Shown here: positions 9,105 through 16,997 of the stretch, piece after piece
Layout of the letters: each line of letters opens with the position of its first letter
How positions within the stretch are numbered: position 1 is the stretch's first letter
Assembly: GCA_963752585.1 (NCBI GenBank)
Contig: CAVVYV010000007.1
Location: 124,001 to 188,000, forward strand
Direction: 5' to 3'
Source: CAVVYV01 sp963752585
GTDB taxonomy: Bacteria; Actinomycetota; Thermoleophilia; Solirubrobacterales; 70-9
Length of the DNA stretch: 64,000 bases
Notes under the pieces: generated by a model
Told to the model about the DNA's origin: nothing
Seen by the model: the letters and a program-made list of their open reading frames with translations, nothing else
Databases searched by the model: none
Position numbers and translations under genes: made by a program

Positions 9105-10973
9105 CTACCGACGCCCGCTTCCTTGCCCGGACGCCACCAGACCCGTCTCCGGGGCTTTCTTCTTTCCGACCAGCCGCACCCAGCGGGCCACCGACGGTTC
9201 GCCTCGCTTGCTGATCAGAAAGAGCATGTAGTAGCCGGGCGGCGCAACCGCCGGATTCGGGGGAGCCTTGACGTCGATCCCGGCCCCCCTCGCCCGGTCG
9301 AGGACCTTGAGCTCCACGTGGCGCTGGTTCATGTCGGTGTTGTGGGTTGTGGCGGAGGGGGCCATCAGGACAGCGCGCTCCACGCTCTTGCTCGAGGTCT
9401 TGATCCCGAACTCGTCCTTCCAGGTGGTCTTCCTCGGCGCGCGCCGGATCCGCGGACGCTTTCCCTTCCGGAAGAGGTAGGGCGGCTCGTAGATCTCGGC
9501 GGTGTCGCTTTCGACGCCGCCATTGACCTCGTCACCCGCCGACACCACCCGGCCATCGGGAAGGAGGACGGCGGTCGAGTGGTAGGCGCGCCCCTCAGCC
9601 TGGGCGGGGCCGAGCCTCCAGGTGGCCGTCTTCGGGTCGTAGATCTCGATCTGCTGCTGAGGGGGATCGAACTCGAACTGCGCGGTGGGCGGGCGGGTGC
9701 CGAACCCCCCGCCGACCGTGACCATCGAGCCATCCGGCAGCAGCACCGTGTTGTGGTGGCTGCGACCGATGTTCATCGAGGGTCCCGGGCTCCAGCGAAG
9801 GGTCCGCTCGTCGAGCGTCTCGGTTGTCGCCAGCGGGCCCGGCGTCGGTTCCGGGGCTGGGGGCGCGTAGGGCGAGCCACCGATCAGGCTGACCCTGCGG
9901 GAGCCGCGCTGGCCGCCCGGGGCGAGCACCGCGGCTCCCCACCACCGCGGCTGAGCGAGATCGGGAAAGTCACCCCAGCGGAAGGCGTTCGTGTTCCCGA
10001 TCCTGTCGAACAGCCAGCTGTCCGAGGGGTAGGGGCCGGCGACCAGCGTCCGTCCACTCGGCATCAGGAACGTATGGGGGTAGAGACCACCGTCGGGCGC
10101 TCCGCCCGGCCCCCGAACGGCGAGTGGGGTCAGCGTCCCTCTCCCGTTCATTTCCGCGGATGGGGTGAAGAGCTCGACCGACTTGTTGGTCTGAGCGCCG
10201 CTGCCGCTCTCGTCGAGCCCGCTCATGATCACGGTGCGCCCGTCCGGTTGTAGAACCTGGCTCGGGTACCAGCGCCCGTGTGCCATCTCCGGCTGCTCGG
10301 TCCAGGTTTCGTTGAACGGATTGAAGGTGTAGACCTTGTTCAGTCCCTTCGCGGCCAGGGGTCCGTTCGAGTACGCGAGGTTGCCGCCGGTGACCAGAAC
10401 GCGCCCGTCGGCGAGGAACGAGTTCCCGCTGCACCAGATGTTGGCCGGCTTCAGCTGCCCGTCGGCGGGATCGAGCCAGAGAGGGGGATCCACCCGCTTC
10501 GTGGCCCCGGTCCTCGGGTCCCAGAGCCAGGCCTGGGCGGTGTTCGGGCCCTCGATCCCCTGCGGGTACGCCCACCACATCACCTTTCCGGTCGGCAGCA
10601 TCACCGCATGGATGCCGAAGATCGGAATCGAGAAGGGCGCGCTCCATCTCCCCACCTGCGCCGGCGGACCCGCTACTGCGGCACGGGCGCGGTCCTCCGC
10701 CGGGGCGGAACTCGTCGCCCGGGCGGCCGCCGATCCGTTCCGCTCGCGCGCCAGGGCGCGCTGGATGGCGTGCTCGGCGGCGTGCTTGGGGCCGAGCGTC
10801 TCGGTCTCCACCGCGCGGAGCTGTTCCTCGCTCAGCCCGCTCACGCCCTCGGGCGCGTCGTGATCCGCGGCCGCGCGCGGGACCGCGAGGGTGAGGGCGG
10901 CGGCGAGGACCGCGGCGATCAGGACAGCGGCTATGTCTCTTGCGTGCTCCCGCACGGCTCCCCTCCTCGGCAC
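9105..10973 (-). CDS. Secreted galactose-oxidase-like copper-radical oxidase (kelch, DUF1929)
   Basis: A 622-residue exported kelch-propeller protein with a C-terminal DUF1929 domain, the architecture of galactose/glyoxal oxidases (CAZy AA5). A hydrophobic signal segment (DIAAVLIAAVLAAALTLAV) ends near residue 35. Counterparts of all galactose-oxidase copper-site residues can be read: Cys in IWCSGN and Tyr in GRWYPS (the thioether-bonded Cys-Tyr pair), Tyr-His in GRAYHSTAVLLPDGR, and His in ATTHNTDMNQRH. Kelch repeats recur as LLPDGR/MVTVGG-like units. It is likely an extracellular alcohol or aldehyde oxidase making H2O2; the substrate is unknown. It is divergent from rnhA with 14 bases between the starts. 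Confidence 0.88.
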   Translation of the reverse strand: MPRRGAVREHARDIAAVLIAAVLAAALTLAVPRAAADHDAPEGVSGLSEEQLRAVETETLGPKHAAEHAIQRALARERNGSAAARATSSAPAEDRARAAVAGPPAQVGRWSAPFSIPIFGIHAVMLPTGKVMWWAYPQGIEGPNTAQAWLWDPRTGATKRVDPPLWLDPADGQLKPANIWCSGNSFLADGRVLVTGGNLAYSNGPLAAKGLNKVYTFNPFNETWTEQPEMAHGRWYPSQVLQPDGRTVIMSGLDESGSGAQTNKSVELFTPSAEMNGRGTLTPLAVRGPGGAPDGGLYPHTFLMPSGRTLVAGPYPSDSWLFDRIGNTNAFRWGDFPDLAQPRWWGAAVLAPGGQRGSRRVSLIGGSPYAPPAPEPTPGPLATTETLDERTLRWSPGPSMNIGRSHHNTVLLPDGSMVTVGGGFGTRPPTAQFEFDPPQQQIEIYDPKTATWRLGPAQAEGRAYHSTAVLLPDGRVVSAGDEVNGGVESDTAEIYEPPYLFRKGKRPRIRRAPRKTTWKDEFGIKTSSKSVERAVLMAPSATTHNTDMNQRHVELKVLDRARGAGIDVKAPPNPAVAPPGYYMLFLISKRGEPSVARWVRLVGKKKAPETGLVASGQGSGRR

Positions 10974-10975
10974 GG

Positions 10976-10981
10976 TAGCTT
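10976..10981 (+). promoter_or_regulatory. -10 box of a leaderless promoter (rnhA)
   Basis: TAGCTT ends 6 bases before the GTG start at 10988, so transcription would begin at or next to the start codon. No ribosome site lies between. Confidence 0.5.
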
Positions 10982-10987
10982 GCCCGC

Positions 10988-11389
10988 GTGCCCAAGCGAG
11001 TCGTGGTCAACGTCGATGGCGGGGCGAGGGGGAACCCCGGCCCCGCCGCGATCGCCGCGGTCGCCAGCGACGGAAAGGGGGAGATCCTCGCGGAGCGCAG
11101 CGAGCGGATCGGCGAGGCGACCAACAACGTCGCCGAGTACCGGGCGCTGTTGCTCGGGATCGAGCTCGGCCGCGAGCTCGGCGCCGACGAGGTTGAGCTG
11201 GTCGGGGACTCGGAGCTGATCGTGCGACAAGTGAAGGGCGAGTACAAGGTGAAGCAGGCCGGGCTGAAGCCGCTTCACGCCGAGGTGGAGAAGGCGCTGG
11301 CGGGGCTGGGGAAGTGGACGCTCCGGAGCGTGCCCCGCGAGGAGAACGCCGAGGCCGACCGCCTCGTTAACGAGGTACTCGATATGTGA
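10988..11389 (+). CDS. Ribonuclease HI family protein
   Basis: A 133-residue RNase H fold protein that should cleave the RNA strand of RNA-DNA hybrids. The four metal-binding acidic positions are present: Asp10 in VNVDGGARGNPGPA, Glu in NNVAEYRALLLG, Asp in GDSELIVRQVKGEY and Asp in ENAEADRLVNE. It lacks the basic protrusion of E. coli RNase HI, as in the archaeal/actinobacterial short type. The GTG start directly follows a -10 box, and an intrinsic terminator follows the stop. Confidence 0.92.
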   Translation: MPKRVVVNVDGGARGNPGPAAIAAVASDGKGEILAERSERIGEATNNVAEYRALLLGIELGRELGADEVELVGDSELIVRQVKGEYKVKQAGLKPLHAEVEKALAGLGKWTLRSVPREENAEADRLVNEVLDM

Positions 11390-11425
11390 GGGTGCCCGTC
11401 AGGGCAACCCGATTAATGGAGCGAA

Positions 11426-11453
11426 AAAGGCCGGGCCCGAGGGCCCGGCCTTT
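11426..11453. terminator. Bidirectional rho-independent terminator
   Basis: A GC stem (GGCCGGGCC pairing with GGCCCGGCC) is flanked by AAA on the left and TTT on the right. It lies between the convergent rnhA and secreted protease genes and can serve both. Confidence 0.8.
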
Positions 11454-11479
11454 CAGTCCATCCAGATTGCTTCGGTCTC

Positions 11480-12316
11480 TCAGAGGCCGATGCCCTCGAT
11501 CACCGCTCCAACCGTGTTGGGGGTGAAGGGCTCGGTGCCGGCCACCAGGTTCGTTCCAGCGAACCCGTGAGACCGCGCGTAAGCGAGCTCCTTGGGGAGG
11601 TCGCCGACGCCGTTCGAGCCGGCCAACGGGGCCAGCTGGACCGTGCTGAGAGTGCCGATCGCTCCGCCGGTGGCGTTCAGGAAGCCACTGCCGGAGTCGC
11701 CGGGGATTCCAGGCGTCGCCGTGTAGACGTCATGGCTCCACCCGCTCGGGTCGTTCTGCACCACGGTCCCCTGCTTCGGGCTGAGCGCGGTGACGCCGCC
11801 CCGGAGCGAGGAGTTGCCGTAGGTGTAGACGGTCGAGCCGGTGCCGCCCCAACCGCCGACCCCGGTGGGCCCGCCGAAGCCGGGCACCGATGGGTTGACG
11901 TTGGGGACGTCGGCCGGATTCAGCCTGACCAGCGCGAGGTCGTTGAACGCGCAGGTATCGGCATCGCTCTCGCCGGCCGCCTGCATCGCGAGCCAGGAGT
12001 TGTAGACCATGGTGCCGGGCTGGGATGCGCCGTCCACCTCGACCGGAGTGCCGATCGGCTGCGAACCGCTGTCGCACCCGTTGGTTTCGGTCGCCGCTCC
12101 GGTCCCGGAGCAGTGCGCCGCCTGTCCCAGATACACGTTCGAGCCGTCCTGGTAGACGAAGTTCGAGGTGCACTGGCCGCCGGCCGTGACTGTCTGAACA
12201 CCCGGATGGATCGTCGCCTGGTCGGCCGGCGCCCAGGCCGACGCCCCAGCGGGCGCAAATGCGAAAGCAGAGATCGCCACTGCTCCAAGCAGGACGGTCA
12301 GAGCTTTTCGATTCAT
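11480..12316 (-). CDS. Secreted trypsin-like serine protease
   Basis: A 278-residue exported chymotrypsin-fold peptidase. The signal peptide is residues 1 to about 27, ending at AGASA. The catalytic triad is visible: His in GQAAHCSGTG, Asp in FNDLALVRL and Ser in GIPGDSGSGF. Cysteines at QCTSN/AAHC and NGC/DTC could form disulfides. There is no propeptide of the alpha-lytic type, so it resembles simple secreted S1-like proteases of soil actinobacteria. Start ATG 12316 has a strong CGGAGGGA ribosome site. Confidence 0.9.
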   Translation of the reverse strand: MNRKALTVLLGAVAISAFAFAPAGASAWAPADQATIHPGVQTVTAGGQCTSNFVYQDGSNVYLGQAAHCSGTGAATETNGCDSGSQPIGTPVEVDGASQPGTMVYNSWLAMQAAGESDADTCAFNDLALVRLNPADVPNVNPSVPGFGGPTGVGGWGGTGSTVYTYGNSSLRGGVTALSPKQGTVVQNDPSGWSHDVYTATPGIPGDSGSGFLNATGGAIGTLSTVQLAPLAGSNGVGDLPKELAYARSHGFAGTNLVAGTEPFTPNTVGAVIEGIGL

Positions 12317-12432
12317 TGATGCTCCCTCCGAATTGGTCCCCCTGCGGGGGGGAGGCCGCTACTGAATATTCGCGCAGGATAGTCAAGAAGTCGGGGATCG
12401 TGATGCACCCCTGCGAGCGCGGAGGCCGCGCC

Positions 12433-12438
12433 TATACT
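12433..12438 (+). promoter_or_regulatory. -10 box for tRNA-Gly
   Basis: TATACT ends 11 bases before the mature 5' end of tRNA-Gly at 12450. Confidence 0.5.
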
Positions 12439-12449
12439 TTCCCGCTCGC

Positions 12450-12523
12450 GCGGCTGTAGCTCAGTTGGCTAGAGCGTCTGCTTGCCATGCAGAAGGTCGT
12501 GGGTTCGAATCCCATCAGCCGCT
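12450..12523 (+). tRNA. tRNA-Gly(GCC)
   Basis: A 74-base cloverleaf. The acceptor stem GCGGCTG pairs with CAGCCGC and is followed by discriminator U. The anticodon loop TTGCCAT between CTGC and GCAG gives anticodon GCC. The T arm is GTGGG-TTCGAAT-CCCAT. CCA is not encoded. Confidence 0.95.
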
Positions 12524-12574
12524 TCAAGCGTCCCTGGCGGGGGCGCTTTTCTCGTCGCTAGGCTTGGCGTCTCC

Positions 12575-12645
12575 GGCGCCTTGGCGGAGTGGCTACGCAG
12601 CGGCCTGCAAAGCCGTTTACACCGGTTCGATTCCGGTAGGCGCCT
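12575..12645 (+). tRNA. tRNA-Cys(GCA)
   Basis: A 71-base cloverleaf. The acceptor GGCGCCT pairs with AGGCGCC and the discriminator is U, as expected for tRNA-Cys. The anticodon loop CTGCAAA gives GCA, and the T arm is ACCGG-TTCGATT-CCGGT. It lies 51 bases after tRNA-Gly. Its 3' part is repeated at 14912-14950. Confidence 0.95.
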
Positions 12646-12648
12646 CTC
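12610..12648 (+). repeat. Direct repeat, copy 1 (3' end of tRNA-Cys): possible att site
   Basis: A 39-base stretch from the anticodon stem through three bases past the tRNA. It recurs at 14912-14950 with two mismatches; the last 31 bases are identical. Duplication of a tRNA 3' end is the usual footprint of tyrosine-recombinase integration. Confidence 0.65.
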
Positions 12649-12706
12649 GATACTCCCTGGAAATCGGCACCTTCGCTCGGACGGCTGGACCGCGAATCCC
12701 AAAGCG

Positions 12707-12726
12707 TGTCCCAAATATGTCCCAAG
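12707..12726 (+). repeat. TGTCCC direct-repeat motif, copy 1
   Basis: TGTCCCAAATATGTCCCAAG contains TGTCCC twice, 12 bases apart. A near copy lies at 14866-14885 just before the second tRNA-Cys fragment. Arm-type recombinase sites are one possible reading. Confidence 0.45.
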
Positions 12727-12837
12727 CTAAAACCGCAGTCCACGGAAAGCGAGCCTATGGACCCGCCCGTCGAACCGCACCCGGAACCGCATCAGGGACG
12801 CGCACAGATCGTGCGCGCCCCTGGCCGCGGTCAACGG

Positions 12838-14071
12838 TCAACGCAGTGACCTGAAGCCGTCTCTGACCTCGGAGGCGTAGAGCTCCGGCTGCTCCCAGGC
12901 GGCGAAATGCCCGCCCTTGTCGACCTCGTTGAAGTGCACGAGGTTGGGATACGCCTTCTCCGTCCAGCTCCGCGGGGCCCGGAAGAGCTCGTCGGGGAAG
13001 ACGCTCACGGCGACCGGGATGGTGACGTTCCGGACGTCGGCGAAGCTGCCGTACCCAGGTACTCCCAGTACGACTTCGCGGTGGAGACCCCCGTGTTGGT
13101 CAGCCAGAACATCGTGATGTTGTCGAGGATGTCGTCTCGGGTCAGGCCGCGCTCGTCCTCGTCCCGGAACGCGGGTCGGATCAGCGTCCGGTAGCTGATC
13201 GGGTCGTGGTCGAGCATGTAGGCGGCCAGGAAGACCGGGGAATCGTTGAGCCCGTACATGGTCTGCGGGCGCGTCCCCATCTGCACGGCGTACGCCGCAT
13301 GCTTGTATGCGGCCTCGAGCCGCTCGACCGCGAGTCGCTCGTCGGCTGAGAGATCGGACCGCTGCGCGCCGCCGGTCTTGATCGCCTTGTCGACGTCGAC
13401 CGGGAACACGCCGGGGAAGTTGGTGTGAATCCCCAGCAGCTCCGGCGGCGCCGGCTCAGGTGACGCGGGCGCGTCGCGACCGCCGGCCATGTAGTCGACG
13501 ACGAGCGCGCCGTAGTCGCCGCCTGCCGCCACGAACCGCTCGTAGCCGAGGCGCTTCATCAGCTCGGTGTAGGCACGCCCCATGTGGGGCGGGTCCCACC
13601 CGGTCGTCGTCGGCTTGCCCGAATACCCGTAGCCCGGCATGTTCGGGATCACCAGATGGAAGGCGTCCCCCGCGCTGCCGCCATGCGCCGTCGGGTCGGT
13701 GAGCAGATCGACGATCTTCATCTGCTCGACGAACGAGCCCGGCCATCCGTGGCAGACGACGAGCGGCAGCGCGTCCTCGTGCTTGGAGCGAACGTGGACG
13801 AAATGGATGTCCAGGCCGTCGATCTCGGTGACGAACTGCGGGACGGCGTTCAGCCTCGCCTCGCACTTGCGCCAGTCGTAGTCAGTCAGCCAATAGCGCG
13901 CGACCGCCTGCATCGTCTCCAGCTCCACGCCCTGCGACGCGTCGTCGACGGTCTCCTTCTCAGGCCAGCGCGTGGCCGCGATGCGGGCACGCAGGTCATC
14001 GAGATCCTCCTCGGGGGTCTCGATCGTGAACGGACGGATCGCTGTGGCGTCCGCCGACTTTTCGGTGCCAT
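12838..14071 (-). CDS. Epoxide hydrolase (EHN type), frame-broken
   Basis: An alpha/beta-hydrolase-fold epoxide hydrolase with the N-terminal EHN domain, hydrating epoxides to diols. The intact central frame (13005-13928) has CHGWPGS, the Asp nucleophile in GGDYGALV, and the lid region. The N-terminal IRPFTIETPEEDLDDLRARIAATRWP segment connects to an ATG only if one base is restored near 14066. The C-terminal part with VFPDEL and the catalytic His in VDKGGHFAAWEQPE is in another frame after about 13056, where GGG seems to have lost one G. Joined, the protein is about 410 residues, normal for the family. It lies inside the tRNA-Cys-flanked interval. Confidence 0.8.
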
Positions 14072-14246
14072 GACAGACATGTGGCTCCTAACGGTTGGTG
14101 GTTATGGCGCAGACCGTTTGAGGTCGGTGCCGATAAACCGGCCGAGTGTTGGAGCCGGAGAAACGCGCTCGCCGAAGCGTTGGGTCGAAGCGCCCGTTCA
14201 CCCTATACCCGGACTAGACTCGTTGTCAACGGAAGCTCGATTGGGA

Positions 14247-14846
14247 ATGTTAACAACGATGGCGAATCGCGACACCGAGCATCTGCGGGTCCTGATTGCC
14301 AACGAGCGCAAGGATCAGCTGGCGCTGGTCGCGCCGGCGGTCGCGAACCTCGGGCACGAGGTGATCGCCCGCGAGGTCGACGTCAAGGACGTCGGAGTCG
14401 TGACCGCCCGGGAGCGACCCGATGTTGCGCTCGTCGGTCTCGGACAGAGCTCGGAGCATGCCCTCAGCCTGATCGACAAGATCGTGCAAGAGGCCGCCTG
14501 CCCGGTGATCCTGCTCATGCACGCCCCCGACTCAGCCTTCGTCAAGGAGGCGTCAAAGCGCGGGATCTTCGCCTACATCACCGACGCCGACGTCGAGGAC
14601 TGGCAGAGCGCGATCGACATCGTGCTCCGCCGGTTCACCGAGTACCACGATCTCGAGGGCGCGTTTGGTCGCCGGGCCTCAATTGAGCGGGCGAAGGGCA
14701 TTCTGATGGAGCGTCATTCGGTCGATGACACGGATGCCTTCGAGATGCTGCGCGATCAGTCGCGCCGGACCAACACCAAGCTCGCCGACGTCGCAGCAGC
14801 CGTCGCCGACGGCCACCGGCTGTTGCCGAAGCACCTGGAGGAGTAA
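14247..14846 (+). CDS. ANTAR-domain response regulator (AmiR/NasT type)
   Basis: A 199-residue regulator with an N-terminal receiver-like domain (LRVLIANERKDQLALVAP; ERPDVALVGLG at the position of the phospho-acceptor region) and a C-terminal ANTAR RNA-binding domain (RRASIERAKGILMERHSVDDTDAFEMLRDQSRRTNTKLADVAAAV). ANTAR proteins act as antiterminators by binding dual RNA hairpins. No partner sensor kinase is adjacent. A TAGACT box at 14214-14219 gives a 27-base leader. It is divergent from the epoxide hydrolase and inside the tRNA-Cys-flanked interval. Confidence 0.87.
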   Translation: MLTTMANRDTEHLRVLIANERKDQLALVAPAVANLGHEVIAREVDVKDVGVVTARERPDVALVGLGQSSEHALSLIDKIVQEAACPVILLMHAPDSAFVKEASKRGIFAYITDADVEDWQSAIDIVLRRFTEYHDLEGAFGRRASIERAKGILMERHSVDDTDAFEMLRDQSRRTNTKLADVAAAVADGHRLLPKHLEE

Positions 14847-14865
14847 CCCGGCCCCGGCGAAACTG

Positions 14866-14885
14866 TGTCCCGAATATGTCCCGAA
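14866..14885 (+). repeat. TGTCCC direct-repeat motif, copy 2
   Basis: TGTCCCGAATATGTCCCGAA, a near match (17 of 20) to the motif at 12707, same orientation. It lies 26 bases before the second tRNA-Cys fragment. Confidence 0.45.
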
Positions 14886-14911
14886 GATGGTGCAGTTGCT
14901 GACGCGCCTCG

Positions 14912-14950
14912 AAGCCATCTACACCGGTTCGATTCCGGTAGGCGCCTCTC
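14912..14950 (+). repeat. Direct repeat, copy 2: orphan tRNA-Cys 3' fragment
   Basis: Matches 12610-12648 over 39 bases with two mismatches. It contains the T arm and the 3' acceptor strand AGGCGCC. Upstream bases do not supply a 5' acceptor strand or D arm, so it is not a functional tRNA. The 14847-15125 gap holds nothing else recognised. Confidence 0.65.
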
Positions 14951-15125
14951 CTTTTCCAGGGGTTTCGCAAACCGCGCCTGCAACCGCGCCTCCAAGTTCT
15001 GCTTCTCGTCCTAAGCGCACTATTCGCTCGGTCTTCTAAGGGAAGCAGCCCACAATCCCGCCGCAATGGCCGAGCCCCGACGGGTTTCGTCAGGGCTTCG
15101 GGTTGATTGGGTTCTTAACGCGCGC

Positions 15126-15872
15126 CTATGCAGCCGCGCCGGCGCTCGCGCCCGCCGCGGCGATAACCAGCTTCACCGCGACGTCGGGCTGCGACACCAT
15201 CGAGGCGTGGGATGCCGGCACCTCCTCGATCGTCGACCCCGCGCGCTCGGCCATGAACCGCTGTGCCTTCGGAGGGATCGCATTGTCATCGGTACCGAGC
15301 AGATACCAAGATGGGATCGACTTCCACGCCGGGGGCCCCGACTCTCCGGCGAGCGCCGCGCCGCTGAACGGGCGCTGGGCAACGGCCATGACGCGGGCAG
15401 TGTCACTGTCGACGTCGCCCGCGAAGGCCTCCGCGAAAGCATCCTGATCGAGGTAGAGGTCCGCACCCTCTGACCCGTCCGGGTTGGCGAACGGCACCGG
15501 TCTGATCGCGGGCCCAACCAGGCTGTCCTTGGCCTCGGTGTCCAGGAGCTCCTGGATGCTCTCGCCTTCGTCCAGAGCCCACCCGTTGAGGTACACGAGC
15601 GCCTTGACCTGGTCGTTGCCGGCCGCGGCATTCGTGATGACCGCTCCGCCGTAGGAGTGACCGACGAGCACGATTGGCCCCTCGATCGTCTTCAGGAGGT
15701 CGGCGAGGTACTGCGCGTCGCTTTGCAGCCCTCGCAGCGGATTCGCAAAACCGATCGCGCGATAGCCCTGGTCGCGCAGCGAGCCGATGACGCCGTCGAA
15801 GCCAGTGGCGTCTGCCCAGGCGCCGTGAACGAGGACGACCGTCGGCTGGGAACCATTGCCGGTGCTCTCCAT
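15126..15872 (-). CDS. Alpha/beta hydrolase
   Basis: A 248-residue alpha/beta-hydrolase of the small salicylate-esterase/AB_hydrolase_6 style. It shows VLVHGAWADATGF, the nucleophile elbow VGHSYGGAV (Ser), YLLGTDDNAIPP with the acid region, and a C-terminal His in PASHASMVSQP. It is typical of soil-bacterial hydrolases annotated near plant/antibiotic esterases, but the substrate is unknown. Start ATG 15872 has an AAGGAGG ribosome site. It stands alone. Confidence 0.88.
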   Translation of the reverse strand: MESTGNGSQPTVVLVHGAWADATGFDGVIGSLRDQGYRAIGFANPLRGLQSDAQYLADLLKTIEGPIVLVGHSYGGAVITNAAAGNDQVKALVYLNGWALDEGESIQELLDTEAKDSLVGPAIRPVPFANPDGSEGADLYLDQDAFAEAFAGDVDSDTARVMAVAQRPFSGAALAGESGPPAWKSIPSWYLLGTDDNAIPPKAQRFMAERAGSTIEEVPASHASMVSQPDVAVKLVIAAAGASAGAAA

Positions 15873-16144
15873 GTTTCCTCCTTGATTGGAGATGGCCCGC
15901 CCTGCAGCCAGCCTACATCTTCATCTTCCCAGTTACCTCTGCCCCTTCCGGCAATGTTGGTGGGCTAACCCAGCCCCTGGTTGCGCCGTGTAAATCGGCG
16001 GGCTAGACTCCGCTCCGTCGCTCGCCCGCGGGACAGAAGTAACGCGGGGCGGGAGGAAATCTGACCGGTTAGGCCCGGCGCATCGGTCTCAGAGGCCGCT
16101 TCGCGTCACCGCCGCCCTCAATACGAACCCGATTGGGGTGAGGC

Positions 16145-16486
16145 ATGAGCGACGGAAAGGAAACCGGAAGCTATGGGGTCCTCACGATCACGCTCGAGCG
16201 TGGGGACGAGACGACGGTGGTGTCGCTATTCGGCGAAGCTGATCTGTTCTCAGCGGCGTCGCTGGAGGAGCAGCTGAACCGCGCGTTGGCATCGGACTCC
16301 GAGCGAGTGATCGTCGACCTGGGCGGACTCCATTTCATCGATTCGATCAGCCTGCGGGTTCTTGTCAAGGCGGCGCTCGCCTCGCGGGAGGACTCCGGCC
16401 GGCTCTACTTTCGCCCTGGTGGCCCGCAGGTCGAACGAATCCTCCAGGTCACCGGTGTCCGCCGTCAGCTCCAGTTCCTCGACTGA
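16145..16486 (+). CDS. STAS-domain protein (anti-sigma factor antagonist type)
   Basis: A 113-residue STAS protein. The fold core VVSLFGEADLFSAASLEEQLNRAL and the phosphorylation-site region VDLGGLHFIDSISLRVLVKA (the Ser after Asp) match SpoIIAA/RsbV-like antagonists. These bind and sequester an anti-sigma kinase when not phosphorylated. No RsbW-like kinase or sigma-B gene is near, so the partner is elsewhere. The gap before it (15873-16144) holds no recognised feature. Confidence 0.87.
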   Translation: MSDGKETGSYGVLTITLERGDETTVVSLFGEADLFSAASLEEQLNRALASDSERVIVDLGGLHFIDSISLRVLVKAALASREDSGRLYFRPGGPQVERILQVTGVRRQLQFLD

Positions 16487-16562
16487 GCACGGGGTGGAGC
16501 GAGCATCCGCATCGGACTATTCTGAGCCGGGAGAGGCTCAGGCCAAAGGGTGGAGGAGAACG

Positions 16563-16997
16563 ATGGCCAAAGCACCGGAAGCGCCCGAGCGGGAAGCGCC
16601 GCGCTATGCGGCCAAGGAGATCGTCCGGGAGATGGTCCAGCTCTACTCGCGCAAGCTCGGGAGAGGCCCGACCAAGGCCCGGATCATCGCCAACACCAAC
16701 GCGGTGATGGTGATCTTCGAGGACGGCCTGACCAAGTCCGAGCAGACCCTGATCGGCGCTGGTGAGGCCGACCAGGTTACGCGCAATCGCCAGCGGATCA
16801 CCGAGGCGATGCGCCTTGAATCGACCGCGATCATCGAGTCGTTGACCGGTCGAACCGTGACCGCATACCTCACCGGACTCGATCCCGAGGCCAACGTGTC
16901 GGTGACGGTGTTCCTCCTCGATACCCAACCGGAGACGGGCACAGTCGAAGTGGCGGAGGAGGAGATCAAGGCCCCTCCGGGTGAATCGCTCGCCTAG
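16563..16997 (+). CDS. DUF2294 family protein
   Basis: A 144-residue protein. The core YSRKLGRGPTKARIIANTNAVMVIFEDGLTKSEQTLI and VTAYLTGLDPEANVSVTVFLLD fit the DUF2294 family (also called Na-translocating-decarboxylase-associated), which has no firm function. It starts 77 bases after the STAS gene on the same strand, so co-transcription is possible. Its TAG stop overlaps the stop of the convergent secreted protein in the tetramer CTAG. Confidence 0.78.
   Translation: MAKAPEAPEREAPRYAAKEIVREMVQLYSRKLGRGPTKARIIANTNAVMVIFEDGLTKSEQTLIGAGEADQVTRNRQRITEAMRLESTAIIESLTGRTVTAYLTGLDPEANVSVTVFLLDTQPETGTVEVAEEEIKAPPGESLA

Noticed and set aside
14912..14950. A second tRNA-Cys gene
   Set aside because: Only the 3' half is present; no 5' acceptor strand or D arm can be folded upstream.
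16145..16997. A partner-switching sigma-factor module
   Set aside because: Only the STAS protein is present; there is no RsbW-like kinase, PP2C phosphatase or sigma factor nearby, and DUF2294 has no known part in such modules.
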